5,703 bases of DNA from an uncultured Chloroflexota bacterium (GCA_913031095.1 CAJWGH010000080.1:1-5703); one strand, 5' to 3'. Shown: positions 1 through 5,703, numbered from the stretch's first letter. A program made the numbers and translations. Notes: generated by a model from the sequence alone, not told the origin.

Positions 1-1054
1 CTTTCAGTGAAGGCAGGACTTCCTTGGCAAACAACCGCATGCTCTTTTCGACCTCTCCATAGGGCATAGCGCCGAAGCTGAAGGCTGCCAAGAACGACTC
101 GCTCCCTGTACGGGCCCTGGTTCCCATAACCTTCTCGAAGCACTGCTCGGGTGTTCCCCACACCTGTAGGTCTAAGAAAAAGTCTTTCACATCCTGGTTA
201 CCGTACCGTTCTATCTTTTCGGTGAACTTGCCGTAGTACTCGTAACCCTTGGTTGTCTTCAAGTGGTCACTTTGGAACTCGTAGTGGTCCATGATCGAGT
301 CCCAATAATTTCCGACGTACTCGGTGGCCATCTCTTTGGCCGTTTCCTCGTCCTCGTGGCAGAATGTGAACCCAACAACGATCGGAGGTGGAGCGGGTGC
401 TCTGTTTACCTCTTGGAATATCTCTCGGTATGCTTTCAGTTCGTTCTCGACCTCGCTCCAAGGCTTCTGGGGAATGATCAACATCCCCAGCCCTAGTTGG
501 GCAAGGACCAGAGAGCTTTCTGGGGAGACTGCGGCGGCGTAGGTCCGGCCTTTGAAGCTTTTGTACGGTTTGGGGCGGATGTCGGCCCGCGGTTGCTTGA
601 TTAACTCTCCGTCAAACTCGGCGACACCGTTCTCCAATGCGTCCACCAGTAGCTTGGCGCTTTCGGTGAACCTGGTACGGGACTCTCCCATATCCAACTG
701 AAAGGCGTCGAACTCCACCCTGCCCAAGCCACGCCCAACTCCGACCACAGCCCGGCCTCCGCTCAGATGGTCCAGGACAGAGAATTGTTCCGCTACTCGC
801 AGCGGGTTATGCCACGGCAGCACCACCACCATACTGCCCAACTGCACGGTCTTTGTCCGGCCTGCCATGTAGGAGAGGAACTGGAGCACGTCAGGACACA
901 TGGTGTAGTCGGTGAAATGGTGCTCTACGCCCCAGATCGAATCGTAACCTAGGGGCTCGCATAGGTCTGCGATGCGCAGTTCGTTCTGGTATACCTCAAG
1001 GTCCGTTCGGGTCTGCCGGTGGTTCTGGAAAAAGGTGGACGTCCCAACGTGCAT
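1..1054 (-). CDS. LLM-class (luciferase-like) flavin-dependent oxidoreductase, C-terminus cut by the window edge
   Basis: An open frame of 351 codons runs from ATG at 1054 off the left edge with no stop. I recognise the bacterial luciferase-like monooxygenase family (TIM barrel using reduced flavin and O2; cytosolic). Visible family features are the N-terminal strand MHVGTSTFFQ, GYDSIWGVEHHF at residues 36-47, the VVVLPWHNPLRVAEQ strand-helix at 76-90, SGGRAVVGVGRG at 98-109 (the usual GR.xxGxGxG flavin-phosphate region), the GTPEQC motif at 300-305 and the closing FGAMPYGEVEKSMRLFAKEV. Members usually have about 330-360 residues, so only a few residues are missing. The start is chosen because the family begins exactly here and GGAG lies 7 nt upstream. 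The substrate cannot be told from sequence; alkanal, alkanesulfonate or other monooxygenation are all possible. The gene stands alone, separated from the upstream gene by a terminator and about 410 bp. Confidence 0.93.
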   Translation of the reverse strand, partial: MHVGTSTFFQNHRQTRTDLEVYQNELRIADLCEPLGYDSIWGVEHHFTDYTMCPDVLQFLSYMAGRTKTVQLGSMVVVLPWHNPLRVAEQFSVLDHLSGGRAVVGVGRGLGRVEFDAFQLDMGESRTRFTESAKLLVDALENGVAEFDGELIKQPRADIRPKPYKSFKGRTYAAAVSPESSLVLAQLGLGMLIIPQKPWSEVENELKAYREIFQEVNRAPAPPPIVVGFTFCHEDEETAKEMATEYVGNYWDSIMDHYEFQSDHLKTTKGYEYYGKFTEKIERYGNQDVKDFFLDLQVWGTPEQCFEKVMGTRARTGSESFLAAFSFGAMPYGEVEKSMRLFAKEVLPSLK

Positions 1055-1061
1055 GATTCCA

Positions 1062-1065
1062 CTCC
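1062..1065 (-). promoter_or_regulatory. Ribosome binding site of the LLM oxidoreductase
   Basis: On the minus strand GGAG is followed by 7 nt and then the ATG at 1054. This supports the chosen start, since the frame stays open for some distance upstream. Confidence 0.7.
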
Positions 1066-1091
1066 AGGGGCGGATTTGCCAGTCCCAATCT

Positions 1092-1102
1092 CTGAGACTC
1101 AG
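1092..1102. promoter_or_regulatory. Short palindrome upstream of the LLM gene, possible operator
   Basis: CTGAG and CTCAG flank a central A in perfect dyad symmetry, 37 bp upstream of the LLM start codon. The position would suit a repressor site in the leader or promoter. No regulator gene is in the window, so the role is only a suggestion. Confidence 0.2.
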
Positions 1103-1154
1103 TCTACAAGCGGAAAAGGCCTCCGTCCATCAACTGGTAAGCTTTTGCTCCATG

Positions 1155-1224
1155 GTTGACGTATGTCCCATGAAACTAGGGCTGGATGGCTTTGGTAAAG
1201 GCGAGGAGAAGGCATAACGTCAAC
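1155..1224. repeat. Spaced inverted repeat GTTGACGTATG / CATAACGTCAAC
   Basis: The left arm (1155-1165) and right arm (1213-1224) are reverse complements except for one extra base in the right arm, with about 47 bp between them. This could be a pair of binding half-sites for a regulator of the downstream LLM gene. It may also be chance. Confidence 0.25.
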
Positions 1225-1466
1225 AATATAATGGGAAGAGGCAACAGAATTTAGATCTGAATCTCTCAAAAGCAATGAAACGAGAACCGTGGAGACACAA
1301 CATGGATCAGTATACGTTATGACTGGCGTCTAGAAGTACGTGGTTATCTTGGAAGCACCAACATTCTAGGCTTAAAGGATGGTCTTGATCGAAACCGATC
1401 AGCTGGAATACGATCCAAATCTCCTGGACATGAACTCTAGGAAAAGCGTGCAGTTCACCCGCGTTT

Positions 1467-1510
1467 AAAAATAGAAGAGCGGCAGGACTTTGCCTGCCGC
1501 TCTTCTATTT
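1467..1510 (-). terminator. Intrinsic terminator of the GlcG-like gene
   Basis: A perfect 18-bp stem (arms 1469-1486 and 1493-1510) encloses a 6-nt loop. Its GC-rich top (GCGGCAGG) sits on an A/T base. Read on the minus strand the stem is followed by a run of five T ending at 1467; the plus strand gives only three. It starts 19 nt after the stop codon of the GlcG-like gene, so termination of that minus-strand transcript is the natural role. Confidence 0.9.
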
Positions 1511-1529
1511 GCGATTTAGCCGATTGGAA

Positions 1530-1946
1530 TTACCGGGAGGCCGAGAACCCTGCGGCCTCGATGCCGGCACGGGCGCAGTCTTCATCCTCTTGAGCAGTTC
1601 CACCGCTACCGCCTACGGCTCCGATGATCTCGCCGTCCCGGAACACAGGTAGTGCGCCTTGGCCGGGAATCATGTGACCGCCTTCCATGGCCATGAAAGC
1701 CCGGAAGATCGGCGCCTGGGAGTTATCAGTCAGTGCGCCGCTGGCAACCTCAAAACTGGCCGAGGCTACGGCTTTGGCACGGGATACGGCTGGGGTCCTC
1801 CAGGGAGCCCCGTCCATCTTGCACATGGTTATTAGGTCTCCTCGCGGGTCAACCACAGATATGCTCATCTTGACTCCCAATTCCACCATTTTCGCCTTAG
1901 AGCCACCCAAGATAGCTTCAGCTTCAGCAAGGTTCAAAGTAGCCAT
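1530..1946 (-). CDS. GlcG/HbpS family (DUF336) haem-binding-like protein
   Basis: The 138-residue product matches the GlcG/HbpS fold family (Pfam Haem_degrading, DUF336) in length and motif order: an N-terminal helix NLAEAEAILGGSKAKMVELG, the strand MSISVVDPRGDLI (27-39), the MDGAPWRTPAVSRAKAVASA segment (44-63) with the conserved xxKA helix, GGHMIPGQGALPVFRDGEIIGAVGGSGG (89-116), and an acidic C-terminal helix EDEDCARAGIEA. Known members include a secreted haem-binding sensor partner in Streptomyces and GlcG next to glycolate oxidase genes, but many are small orphan proteins of unknown role. No signal peptide or membrane segment is seen, so it is probably cytosolic. It has its own ribosome binding site, candidate promoter and terminator, so it is probably a monocistronic gene. 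Family assignment is firm; the ligand and function are not known from this context. Confidence 0.93.
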   Translation of the reverse strand: MATLNLAEAEAILGGSKAKMVELGVKMSISVVDPRGDLITMCKMDGAPWRTPAVSRAKAVASASFEVASGALTDNSQAPIFRAFMAMEGGHMIPGQGALPVFRDGEIIGAVGGSGGTAQEDEDCARAGIEAAGFSASR

Positions 1947-1950
1947 AACG

Positions 1951-1957
1951 TCCCTCC
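1951..1957 (-). promoter_or_regulatory. Ribosome binding site of the GlcG-like gene
   Basis: GGAGGGA on the minus strand, with 6 nt between GGAGG and the ATG at 1946, is a near-ideal Shine-Dalgarno site. It fixes the start. Confidence 0.8.
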
Positions 1958-1990
1958 GATATCAAGTGCTTAGTGCGTGTGTCGGGCAAC

Positions 1991-2019
1991 ATTGTATGTG
2001 AGAATTGGGTGGGTGGAAA
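1991..2019 (-). promoter_or_regulatory. Candidate sigma70-type promoter for the GlcG-like gene
   Basis: On the minus strand TTTCCA (2014-2019; 4 of 6 matches to TTGACA) is followed after 17 bp by TACAAT (1991-1996; 5 of 6 matches to TATAAT). Transcription would begin near 1984 and give a leader of about 38 nt. The element fits between the operon terminator and the gene, where a promoter is expected. Confidence 0.45.
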
Positions 2020-2024
2020 GAGGC

Positions 2025-2065
2025 AAAAGAAGAGGCGCCGGCCGGACCGGCGCCTCTTCTTTTTT
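2025..2065. terminator. Terminator ending the cohesin operon, symmetric hairpin
   Basis: A perfect 17-bp stem (arms 2025-2041 and 2047-2063) has a 5-nt loop and a very GC-rich top (GGCGCCGG). It lies 28 nt after the stop codon of the anchored cohesin gene. In the minus-strand transcript the stem ends in four U; in the plus direction there are six. It could therefore work both ways, but only a minus-strand gene feeds into it here. Confidence 0.85.
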
Positions 2066-2091
2066 GGCTTAGATCTCAATCGTACGGTTGG

Positions 2092-2748
2092 TTATTGGAA
2101 CGTCACTATTGGTGACAGCGTGCCGGCTTCGGCTATGTTGAACGCGCCAGCCGTGGTTCGGGTCACTATGTCGACCAGGGTGTTGGCGTCATATGCGGCG
2201 ATGCTCTCTAGCGAGAGTGGCATTGTCCCGTCCGCGTCGTCTTTTATCTTAAATTTGACCACCGCAACAGGTCCGCTTCCGGTTATACCGTTGATGTCGA
2301 TGATTCCGGCCCAGAGGCGGCCAGGCGACGGGGAGCCGGAGTCTATCAGGGCATCCCCTGACAATAGTCCTCGTTCAATTTGGGCTAGTTCCACTTTGGC
2401 CGGATCGTAGGTCAGCACGAATTCTAGGCTGCCCACATTGTCGGCCCGAGTAGCCAAGATTGGGACAGATATGAACTTGGCTGATTCAACCACTGCCGGC
2501 TTCGGGATGGCTGTTGGTGAGGCGTCCGGAGTGGTCGACTCTGAGCTTGTGCCTGGACCAGCATCTGGCGCAGGCGTAACGGAAACGGATTCGGAAGGTG
2601 GATTTGATTCACCGCCTTCACCACCACCTCCGATTATCCCGATGCCAAATAACAGCCCCACGAGGGCGCCGGCAACAACCGTCGAACCCAACAGCCATTT
2701 CCAACTGGTGGTTATTCCGATGTATGCGACTTCTAATATCCAGCGCAT
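2092..2748 (-). CDS. Membrane-anchored cohesin-domain protein
   Basis: This 218-residue protein has three parts. A short N-terminus containing R2 and K17 leads into a hydrophobic segment (about 18-40, WLLGSTVVAGALVGLLFG then glycines) that looks like an uncleaved signal anchor with the C-terminal part outside. Residues 41-88 are a Gly- then Pro/Ser/Thr-rich linker. Residues about 90-205 form a cohesin-like beta-sandwich: FISVPILATRADNVGSLEF, then LTYDPAKVELAQIERG, GRLWAGIID, and VAVVKFKIKDDADG. Cohesins bind dockerin modules, so the likely role is to hold a dockerin-bearing protein at the cell surface. The obvious candidate is the product of the gene 11 bp upstream, which ends in a dockerin. 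There is no dockerin, catalytic domain or cysteine here. The strong ribosome binding site overlaps the upstream stop codon, suggesting coupled translation. The partner is inferred. Confidence 0.88.
   Translation of the reverse strand: MRWILEVAYIGITTSWKWLLGSTVVAGALVGLLFGIGIIGGGGEGGESNPPSESVSVTPAPDAGPGTSSESTTPDASPTAIPKPAVVESAKFISVPILATRADNVGSLEFVLTYDPAKVELAQIERGLLSGDALIDSGSPSPGRLWAGIIDINGITGSGPVAVVKFKIKDDADGTMPLSLESIAAYDANTLVDIVTRTTAGAFNIAEAGTLSPIVTFQ
2134..2481 (-). other. Cohesin domain of the membrane-anchored protein
   Basis: Residues 90-205 carry the cohesin hallmarks: VPI near the first strand, N-V-GSLEFVLTYDP, a V-ERG segment, and the late strand VAVVKFKI. The domain aligns in motif order with the cohesin of the upstream protein (VPIKLNQAENVTSLGFTLNYSP ... 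VERG ... AAVVEFQV). Outside these motifs the two clearly differ, so this is not a recent duplication. Confidence 0.82.
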
Positions 2749-2754
2749 GATCTG

Positions 2755-2760
2755 CTCCCC
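2755..2760 (-). promoter_or_regulatory. Ribosome binding site of the anchored cohesin gene, overlapping the upstream stop
   Basis: GGGGAG on the minus strand lies 6 nt before the ATG at 2748. Its first G is the last base of the TAG stop of the preceding gene. This arrangement favours translational coupling within one operon. Confidence 0.8.
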
Positions 2761-5633
2761 TAACTAGGCCGGGCCATGTTCAGAATAATCCGTGCGTCGT
2801 CGATAGTGATCTTGCCGTCATTGTTGACGTCAAGGGAAAGGTCTACCTCCTGGAGGTTGGACGCCATCTTCAAGACTTGTAAGGCGTCCAACGCAGAGAT
2901 GTTACTATCCCCATCTGCGTCACCAATGATGCGCGGTCCGACCTTGAAATCGCCGCCTACGAGTTCCATATTCAGCGGCCCACTGGCGTTGTGGTTCACT
3001 AAAGCGTCCGATAAGGTAATCGGACTCACAGTGCCGGGAGACCCAACTACCTGGAACTCCACTACGGCGGCCGTTCCGCCTGGAACGGTGCCCTTGGTCG
3101 AAGCGAAACCGAACCGAATTTCCCCCGGGTTGTCTAAGGCGAAACTGAAACTATCTTCAGCGAGTCTGGACCCTCTCTCTACTTTGGAAACCCGGAGGGA
3201 ATCAGGGCTATAGTTCAGGGTGAATCCCAAACTAGTGACGTTCTCGGCCTGGTTCAATTTGATGGGTACCCGGACATGGCTGCCAAACGGGGCTACTCGG
3301 GATTCCAAGATCATTGCCGTACCGACTGGTCCAACGATCCGTGGCGATGACTCCGGAGTCGGTTCAGGTGGTGGGTCAACGACCTTCGACTGGTCAGGTT
3401 GGATGTCACCCTGACGTTCGACCGTAATCATATAGGTGCCTACCTCGGTAGCCACTTGCCCTGATGCTGAAACTGCGATGGTGTACCATCCAGCTTCAGG
3501 GGCTTCCCATTCCAGCTTTTGCTCCAGGCCGAAGTTGGAGGCAGAGAACCCGGCAGCTGGGTTTTCCACCGTAAAGCGAACGCCATCTACCGTGCCTGTC
3601 TTGACATCAACCGTGTAGTTGAAGCCCTTCTCGGCCAAGAACTTGAAGTAGTCGTAGTCACTTGAAGGGCTGATAGCGCCGGCGATGGCGTTTCCGAACC
3701 CGATGTGGGTGGCATCAACGGCAATGTCGTTGTGTCTGTCCTGCAATGTGATATCAGGTGTTACTTTCAATGAGTAAGTACCAGTGGGCTCGGCGGCCTT
3801 AGCCGACGACGATACCTTTACAAAGTAGGGCGCCGATTCTGGGGCGGTCCAACGAACGATGTTGCTTTCCCCGAAGTTCCGCGCACCATTGTCTGAGCTC
3901 TCGCCAACATTGTTTACCTCCAAAGAAACTGCTGTCGCCGACCCGTAGGTCAGGTCCAGCAGGTACTCCACGCCACGCTGTGCATTGAAGGTGAAGAAGT
4001 CCAAGTCAGATTTGGGGCTGATGGCGCCCTGGTAAACGGTACCGAAGCTCAGTGGTGTACCCGTGGTAGCTGAGTCTAGATGGCGGTCTTGCAGACTGTT
4101 ATTGGCTGAGACCATAAGTGAGTATGAACCGATGCCCTCAGTTGCCTGCGGTGAATGAGACACTACAACATAGAACATGCCGGTGCTTGCCGCGGTCCAG
4201 CCGAGGCCAGTGCCCAGCCCGTTGGTACTTGTGAGTGTGTCGCTATCGGCGTTCTCGATGGAGATTATGGCTCCGTTGGCGGTGATTAATTCCAGAGCTA
4301 CAGAGTAGTCGACACCTCGTTCAGCCAAGAAAGAGAAGTAGTCCCGGTCAGTCTCCGGGCTAACCGCGCCGGAATGAGCATTGCCGAAGCTGAGTGCAGA
4401 GGCGCTGCCGGAAATATCGCCGTGGTGGTCCCGTAGTGTGTTGTCCAAACTCAGGTTCAGCGAATAGGTCCCAATAACGTCGGGCACCTGCGAGGAAGCT
4501 GAGACCACGGCCAGGAATGTCCCGTTGGCGGGGGATAGCCATTCCAGAGTCGAACCGACGCCGTCGTTGGAAGCTAGGCTGGTGCCATCGGTTCCGAGGA
4601 CACTAAGTGAAATGGCGTCGGCGCTGCCCAACGAGGCATCCAACGTGTATTTAATGCCGCGTTGTGCAGGGAATGTGAAATAGTCCAAGTCATCTGCAGG
4701 GCTGATTGAGCCCTGATGGGCGTTTCCAAAGCTGGCTACAGTGGCACCATCTGCGGTCTGAGCATGCTGATCTAGCAGCGAAGTGTCCGCGTTCAATTTG
4801 ATGGCGTAAGTGCCACTCGAATCGCGTACCCGCGTTGTTCCGGAGACCACTATGTAGTAGGTGCTGTTCCGAGGAGAGACCCAATTGAGCGTGTTACCGA
4901 TGCCGGCGTTGGTCTTTTCCAAACCGGAGAATTCGGTCTGGATGTCGATGCCTACGCCTTCGGATGTGCCAAGATCAACCTCAATGCTGTATTCCACTCC
5001 GCGCTGGGCATGGAAGGAGAAGTGGTCGAAGTCGTCGCTACCATCCACTGTGTTGGTCAGGCTAGGTTGGTTGCTCCAAGGGCTAACCGCTCCCTGGTAC
5101 ACGTTGCCGGTTGTGATCGGAGTGGCCCCGCTGGTTTCGTCAGAGTGCCGGTCGACGAAGCGGGTGTCCTCGAACCCACTGAGAGTGTAATTGCCTAGAT
5201 AGAAAGAGCCGTCGGAATTATTGAGAGTGCCGGCTACTTCTACGTAATAAGTGTCGGTCGTCCTGGCGGTCCAAGAGACGGTTTTTTGGCCCCCTGATAC
5301 CGTCAGCTCCTGCTCGGGAGAACTGTTGTTTCCCCTGGCTATGGAATTTATGATTGAGAGATTGGCGTTTACAACCGTGACTTCGTCCAGCACGAAGGTG
5401 TATTTGACACCCCTCAAGGCTTGGAAAGAGAAGTAATCAACATCGAATAGTATGTCCGATGTGTTGATCATGCCCGAGACTGCCCCTGAACCGATGCTCA
5501 GGTTGGTGGAAGTAAACCGATAATCACCATGGTCATCTTCGGCGTGAATAGTGCTCTGATGGGCGAAAAACGCTACCAAGGTTAACGCCAGCAAGAGCAG
5601 CGTCATTGGCAGCAACCTCACTGATCTCCGCAT
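2760..5633 (-). CDS. Secreted PPC-like repeat protein with C-terminal cohesin and dockerin
   Basis: The product has 957 residues. Residues 1-31 are a signal peptide (RRSVR, a long Leu-rich core, then IHA before EDD). Residues about 35-740 hold six repeats like PPC (pre-peptidase C-terminal) domains, each with D.DYFSF.AQRGV.Y and a closing G.YSL strand. A Pro-rich linker (about 741-764) leads to a cohesin domain (about 765-898) and a two-repeat type I dockerin (about 899-957). There are no cysteines and no catalytic domain, so I infer an extracellular scaffold or adhesin rather than an enzyme. The dockerin may dock onto the anchored cohesin encoded just downstream, and its own cohesin could accept further dockerins. 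The start at 5633 is chosen because GGAGGA lies 5 nt upstream and a proper signal peptide follows. A GTG at 5693 would add 20 residues in front of it, has no good ribosome site and directly follows a stop. Domain calls are firm; the role is inferred. Confidence 0.9.
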   Translation of the reverse strand: MRRSVRLLPMTLLLLALTLVAFFAHQSTIHAEDDHGDYRFTSTNLSIGSGAVSGMINTSDILFDVDYFSFQALRGVKYTFVLDEVTVVNANLSIINSIARGNNSSPEQELTVSGGQKTVSWTARTTDTYYVEVAGTLNNSDGSFYLGNYTLSGFEDTRFVDRHSDETSGATPITTGNVYQGAVSPWSNQPSLTNTVDGSDDFDHFSFHAQRGVEYSIEVDLGTSEGVGIDIQTEFSGLEKTNAGIGNTLNWVSPRNSTYYIVVSGTTRVRDSSGTYAIKLNADTSLLDQHAQTADGATVASFGNAHQGSISPADDLDYFTFPAQRGIKYTLDASLGSADAISLSVLGTDGTSLASNDGVGSTLEWLSPANGTFLAVVSASSQVPDVIGTYSLNLSLDNTLRDHHGDISGSASALSFGNAHSGAVSPETDRDYFSFLAERGVDYSVALELITANGAIISIENADSDTLTSTNGLGTGLGWTAASTGMFYVVVSHSPQATEGIGSYSLMVSANNSLQDRHLDSATTGTPLSFGTVYQGAISPKSDLDFFTFNAQRGVEYLLDLTYGSATAVSLEVNNVGESSDNGARNFGESNIVRWTAPESAPYFVKVSSSAKAAEPTGTYSLKVTPDITLQDRHNDIAVDATHIGFGNAIAGAISPSSDYDYFKFLAEKGFNYTVDVKTGTVDGVRFTVENPAAGFSASNFGLEQKLEWEAPEAGWYTIAVSASGQVATEVGTYMITVERQGDIQPDQSKVVDPPPEPTPESSPRIVGPVGTAMILESRVAPFGSHVRVPIKLNQAENVTSLGFTLNYSPDSLRVSKVERGSRLAEDSFSFALDNPGEIRFGFASTKGTVPGGTAAVVEFQVVGSPGTVSPITLSDALVNHNASGPLNMELVGGDFKVGPRIIGDADGDSNISALDALQVLKMASNLQEVDLSLDVNNDGKITIDDARIILNMARPS
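2763..2939 (-). other. Type I dockerin domain with two calcium-binding repeats
   Basis: Residues 899-957 hold two EF-hand-like loops. The first, DADGDSNISALD, supplies ligands D905, D907, D909, N911 and D916, followed by helix ALQVLKMA. The second, DVNNDGKITIDD, supplies D935, N937, D939 and D946, followed by helix ARIILNMA. Both loops look intact for calcium. The residues at loop positions 10 and 11, which set cohesin specificity in clostridial dockerins, are A-L in the first repeat and I-D in the second, so the two faces differ. Confidence 0.92.
2940..3341 (-). other. Cohesin domain of the secreted protein
   Basis: Residues about 765-898 show VRVPIKLNQAENVTSLGF, LNYSPDSLRVSKVERG, GEIRFGFAS, GGTAAVVEFQV and a final GGDFKV strand, the cohesin order. 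It lies only a few residues before the dockerin. It follows a Pro-rich linker (DPPPEPTPESSP) that separates it from the repeat array. Confidence 0.85.
3414..5531 (-). repeat. Six tandem PPC-like beta-sandwich repeats in the secreted protein
   Basis: Approximate units by residue are 35-153, 154-281, 282-396, 397-510, 511-625 and 626-740. The D of the D-Y/H/F-F motif falls at 66, 203, 317, 431, 545 and 661, giving a 114-116 residue period in the last four units. Recurring marks are D(R/H/Q)H near the start (units 2-6), FGNAH.GAISP, D.DYF.F.A.RGV.Y, W..P (or W.A), Y.V.VS and GTYSL. Units 1 and 2 are the most divergent and carry insertions. PPC domains are usually single appendages on secreted peptidases, so an array without a peptidase is unusual. 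Confidence 0.85.
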
Positions 5634-5638
5634 GCCAG

Positions 5639-5644
5639 TCCTCC
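5639..5644 (-). promoter_or_regulatory. Ribosome binding site that decides the start of the repeat protein
   Basis: GGAGGA on the minus strand sits 5 nt before the ATG at 5633. A second GGAGGA at 5647-5652 abuts an out-of-frame ATG at 5646 and is not usefully spaced. The first site supports the 957-residue product with its signal peptide at the very N-terminus. Confidence 0.75.
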
Positions 5645-5650
5645 ATTCCT

Positions 5651-5668
5651 CCGCCGCAGCATCGGCGG
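5651..5668. promoter_or_regulatory. GC-only hairpin in the leader of the cohesin operon
   Basis: CCGCCG and CGGCGG arms (5651-5656 and 5663-5668) enclose a 6-nt loop, ending 6 nt before the ribosome binding site at 5639-5644. No U-run follows, so it is not a normal terminator. It could shape translation of the operon's first gene. With only six pairs in GC-rich DNA it could also be chance. Confidence 0.3.
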
Positions 5669-5703
5669 TACTGGGGCCGGAGTCATAGCCCACTTAGGAC
5701 TCT

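Larger units (their letters stand above)
1055..1466. other. Intergenic region with no recognisable gene
   Basis: About 410 bp lie between the LLM oxidoreductase start and the terminator of the GlcG-like gene. I find no plausible coding frame with a ribosome binding site, no tRNA-like fold and no insertion-sequence ends. It must contain the leader and probably the promoter of the LLM gene, but I see no good -35/-10 pair on the minus strand. It holds three short symmetric elements: CTGAG-A-CTCAG at 1092-1102, 27 bp upstream of the GGAG site; a spaced inverted repeat GTTGACGTATG (1155-1165) with CATAACGTCAAC (1213-1224), one base bulged; and TGATCG-AAAC-CGATCA at 1386-1401. Any of these could be an operator, but each is short enough to arise by chance. 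Confidence 0.55.

Noticed and set aside
972..1217. Plus-strand open frame of 81 codons extending into the intergenic region
   Set aside because: Its first third is antisense to the LLM oxidoreductase, the composition is not protein-like, no ribosome binding site is evident and no family is recognised.
1227..1232. Perfect TATAAT on the plus strand
   Set aside because: There is no reasonable -35 element about 17 bp upstream and no plus-strand gene downstream to serve.
1381..1450. Possible tRNA or small structured RNA near the TGATCG/CGATCA palindrome
   Set aside because: No cloverleaf arms or TTCGA-type T-loop could be assembled, and the stem is only six pairs.
1973..2410. Plus-strand open frame of 145 codons
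   Set aside because: It runs through the terminator hairpin and then antisense to the anchored cohesin gene, whose product is clearly recognisable on the other strand.
2776..3213. Plus-strand open frame of 145 codons opposite the dockerin and cohesin
   Set aside because: It is the complement of a well-defined domain region and has no recognisable features of its own.
3414..5531. Possible CRISPR or DNA-level satellite repeat suggested by recurring short words
   Set aside because: The similarity is at protein level, with a period of about 345 bp and diverged DNA, as expected for repeated protein domains.

Overview
The window is a bacterial chromosomal segment with four protein genes, all on the minus strand, arranged as three transcription units. 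The organism is probably a member of the Chloroflexota, perhaps of the SAR202/Dehalococcoidia type. This rests on a luciferase-like flavin monooxygenase (a family expanded in SAR202), non-cellulosomal cohesin and dockerin modules, moderate GC content and strong GGAGG-type ribosome binding sites. It is an inference from gene content, not a sequence match.

In transcription order (right to left), the first unit is a two-gene operon. Gene 1 (5633 to 2760) encodes a secreted, cysteine-free protein of 957 residues: signal peptide, six tandem repeats resembling pre-peptidase C-terminal (PPC) domains, a Pro-rich linker, a cohesin domain and a C-terminal type I dockerin. Gene 2 (2748 to 2092) starts 11 bp after it and encodes a membrane-anchored protein of 218 residues with a Pro/Ser/Thr linker and one external cohesin domain. 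A strong hairpin at 2025-2063 ends the operon. The secreted protein can plausibly plug its dockerin into the anchored cohesin while its own cohesin stays free for another dockerin partner. This would be a compact surface-attachment or polymerising scaffold, and it is the most interesting part of the window.

The second unit is a small GlcG/HbpS-family gene (1946 to 1530) with its own candidate promoter and a perfect 18-bp terminator stem at 1469-1510.

The third unit is an LLM-class flavin-dependent oxidoreductase (1054 to beyond position 1), truncated by the window edge only near its C-terminus. The roughly 410 bp between it and the upstream terminator hold no recognisable gene, only short palindromes and no convincing promoter.

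Nothing in the window looks like a mobile element, CRISPR array, tRNA or rRNA.
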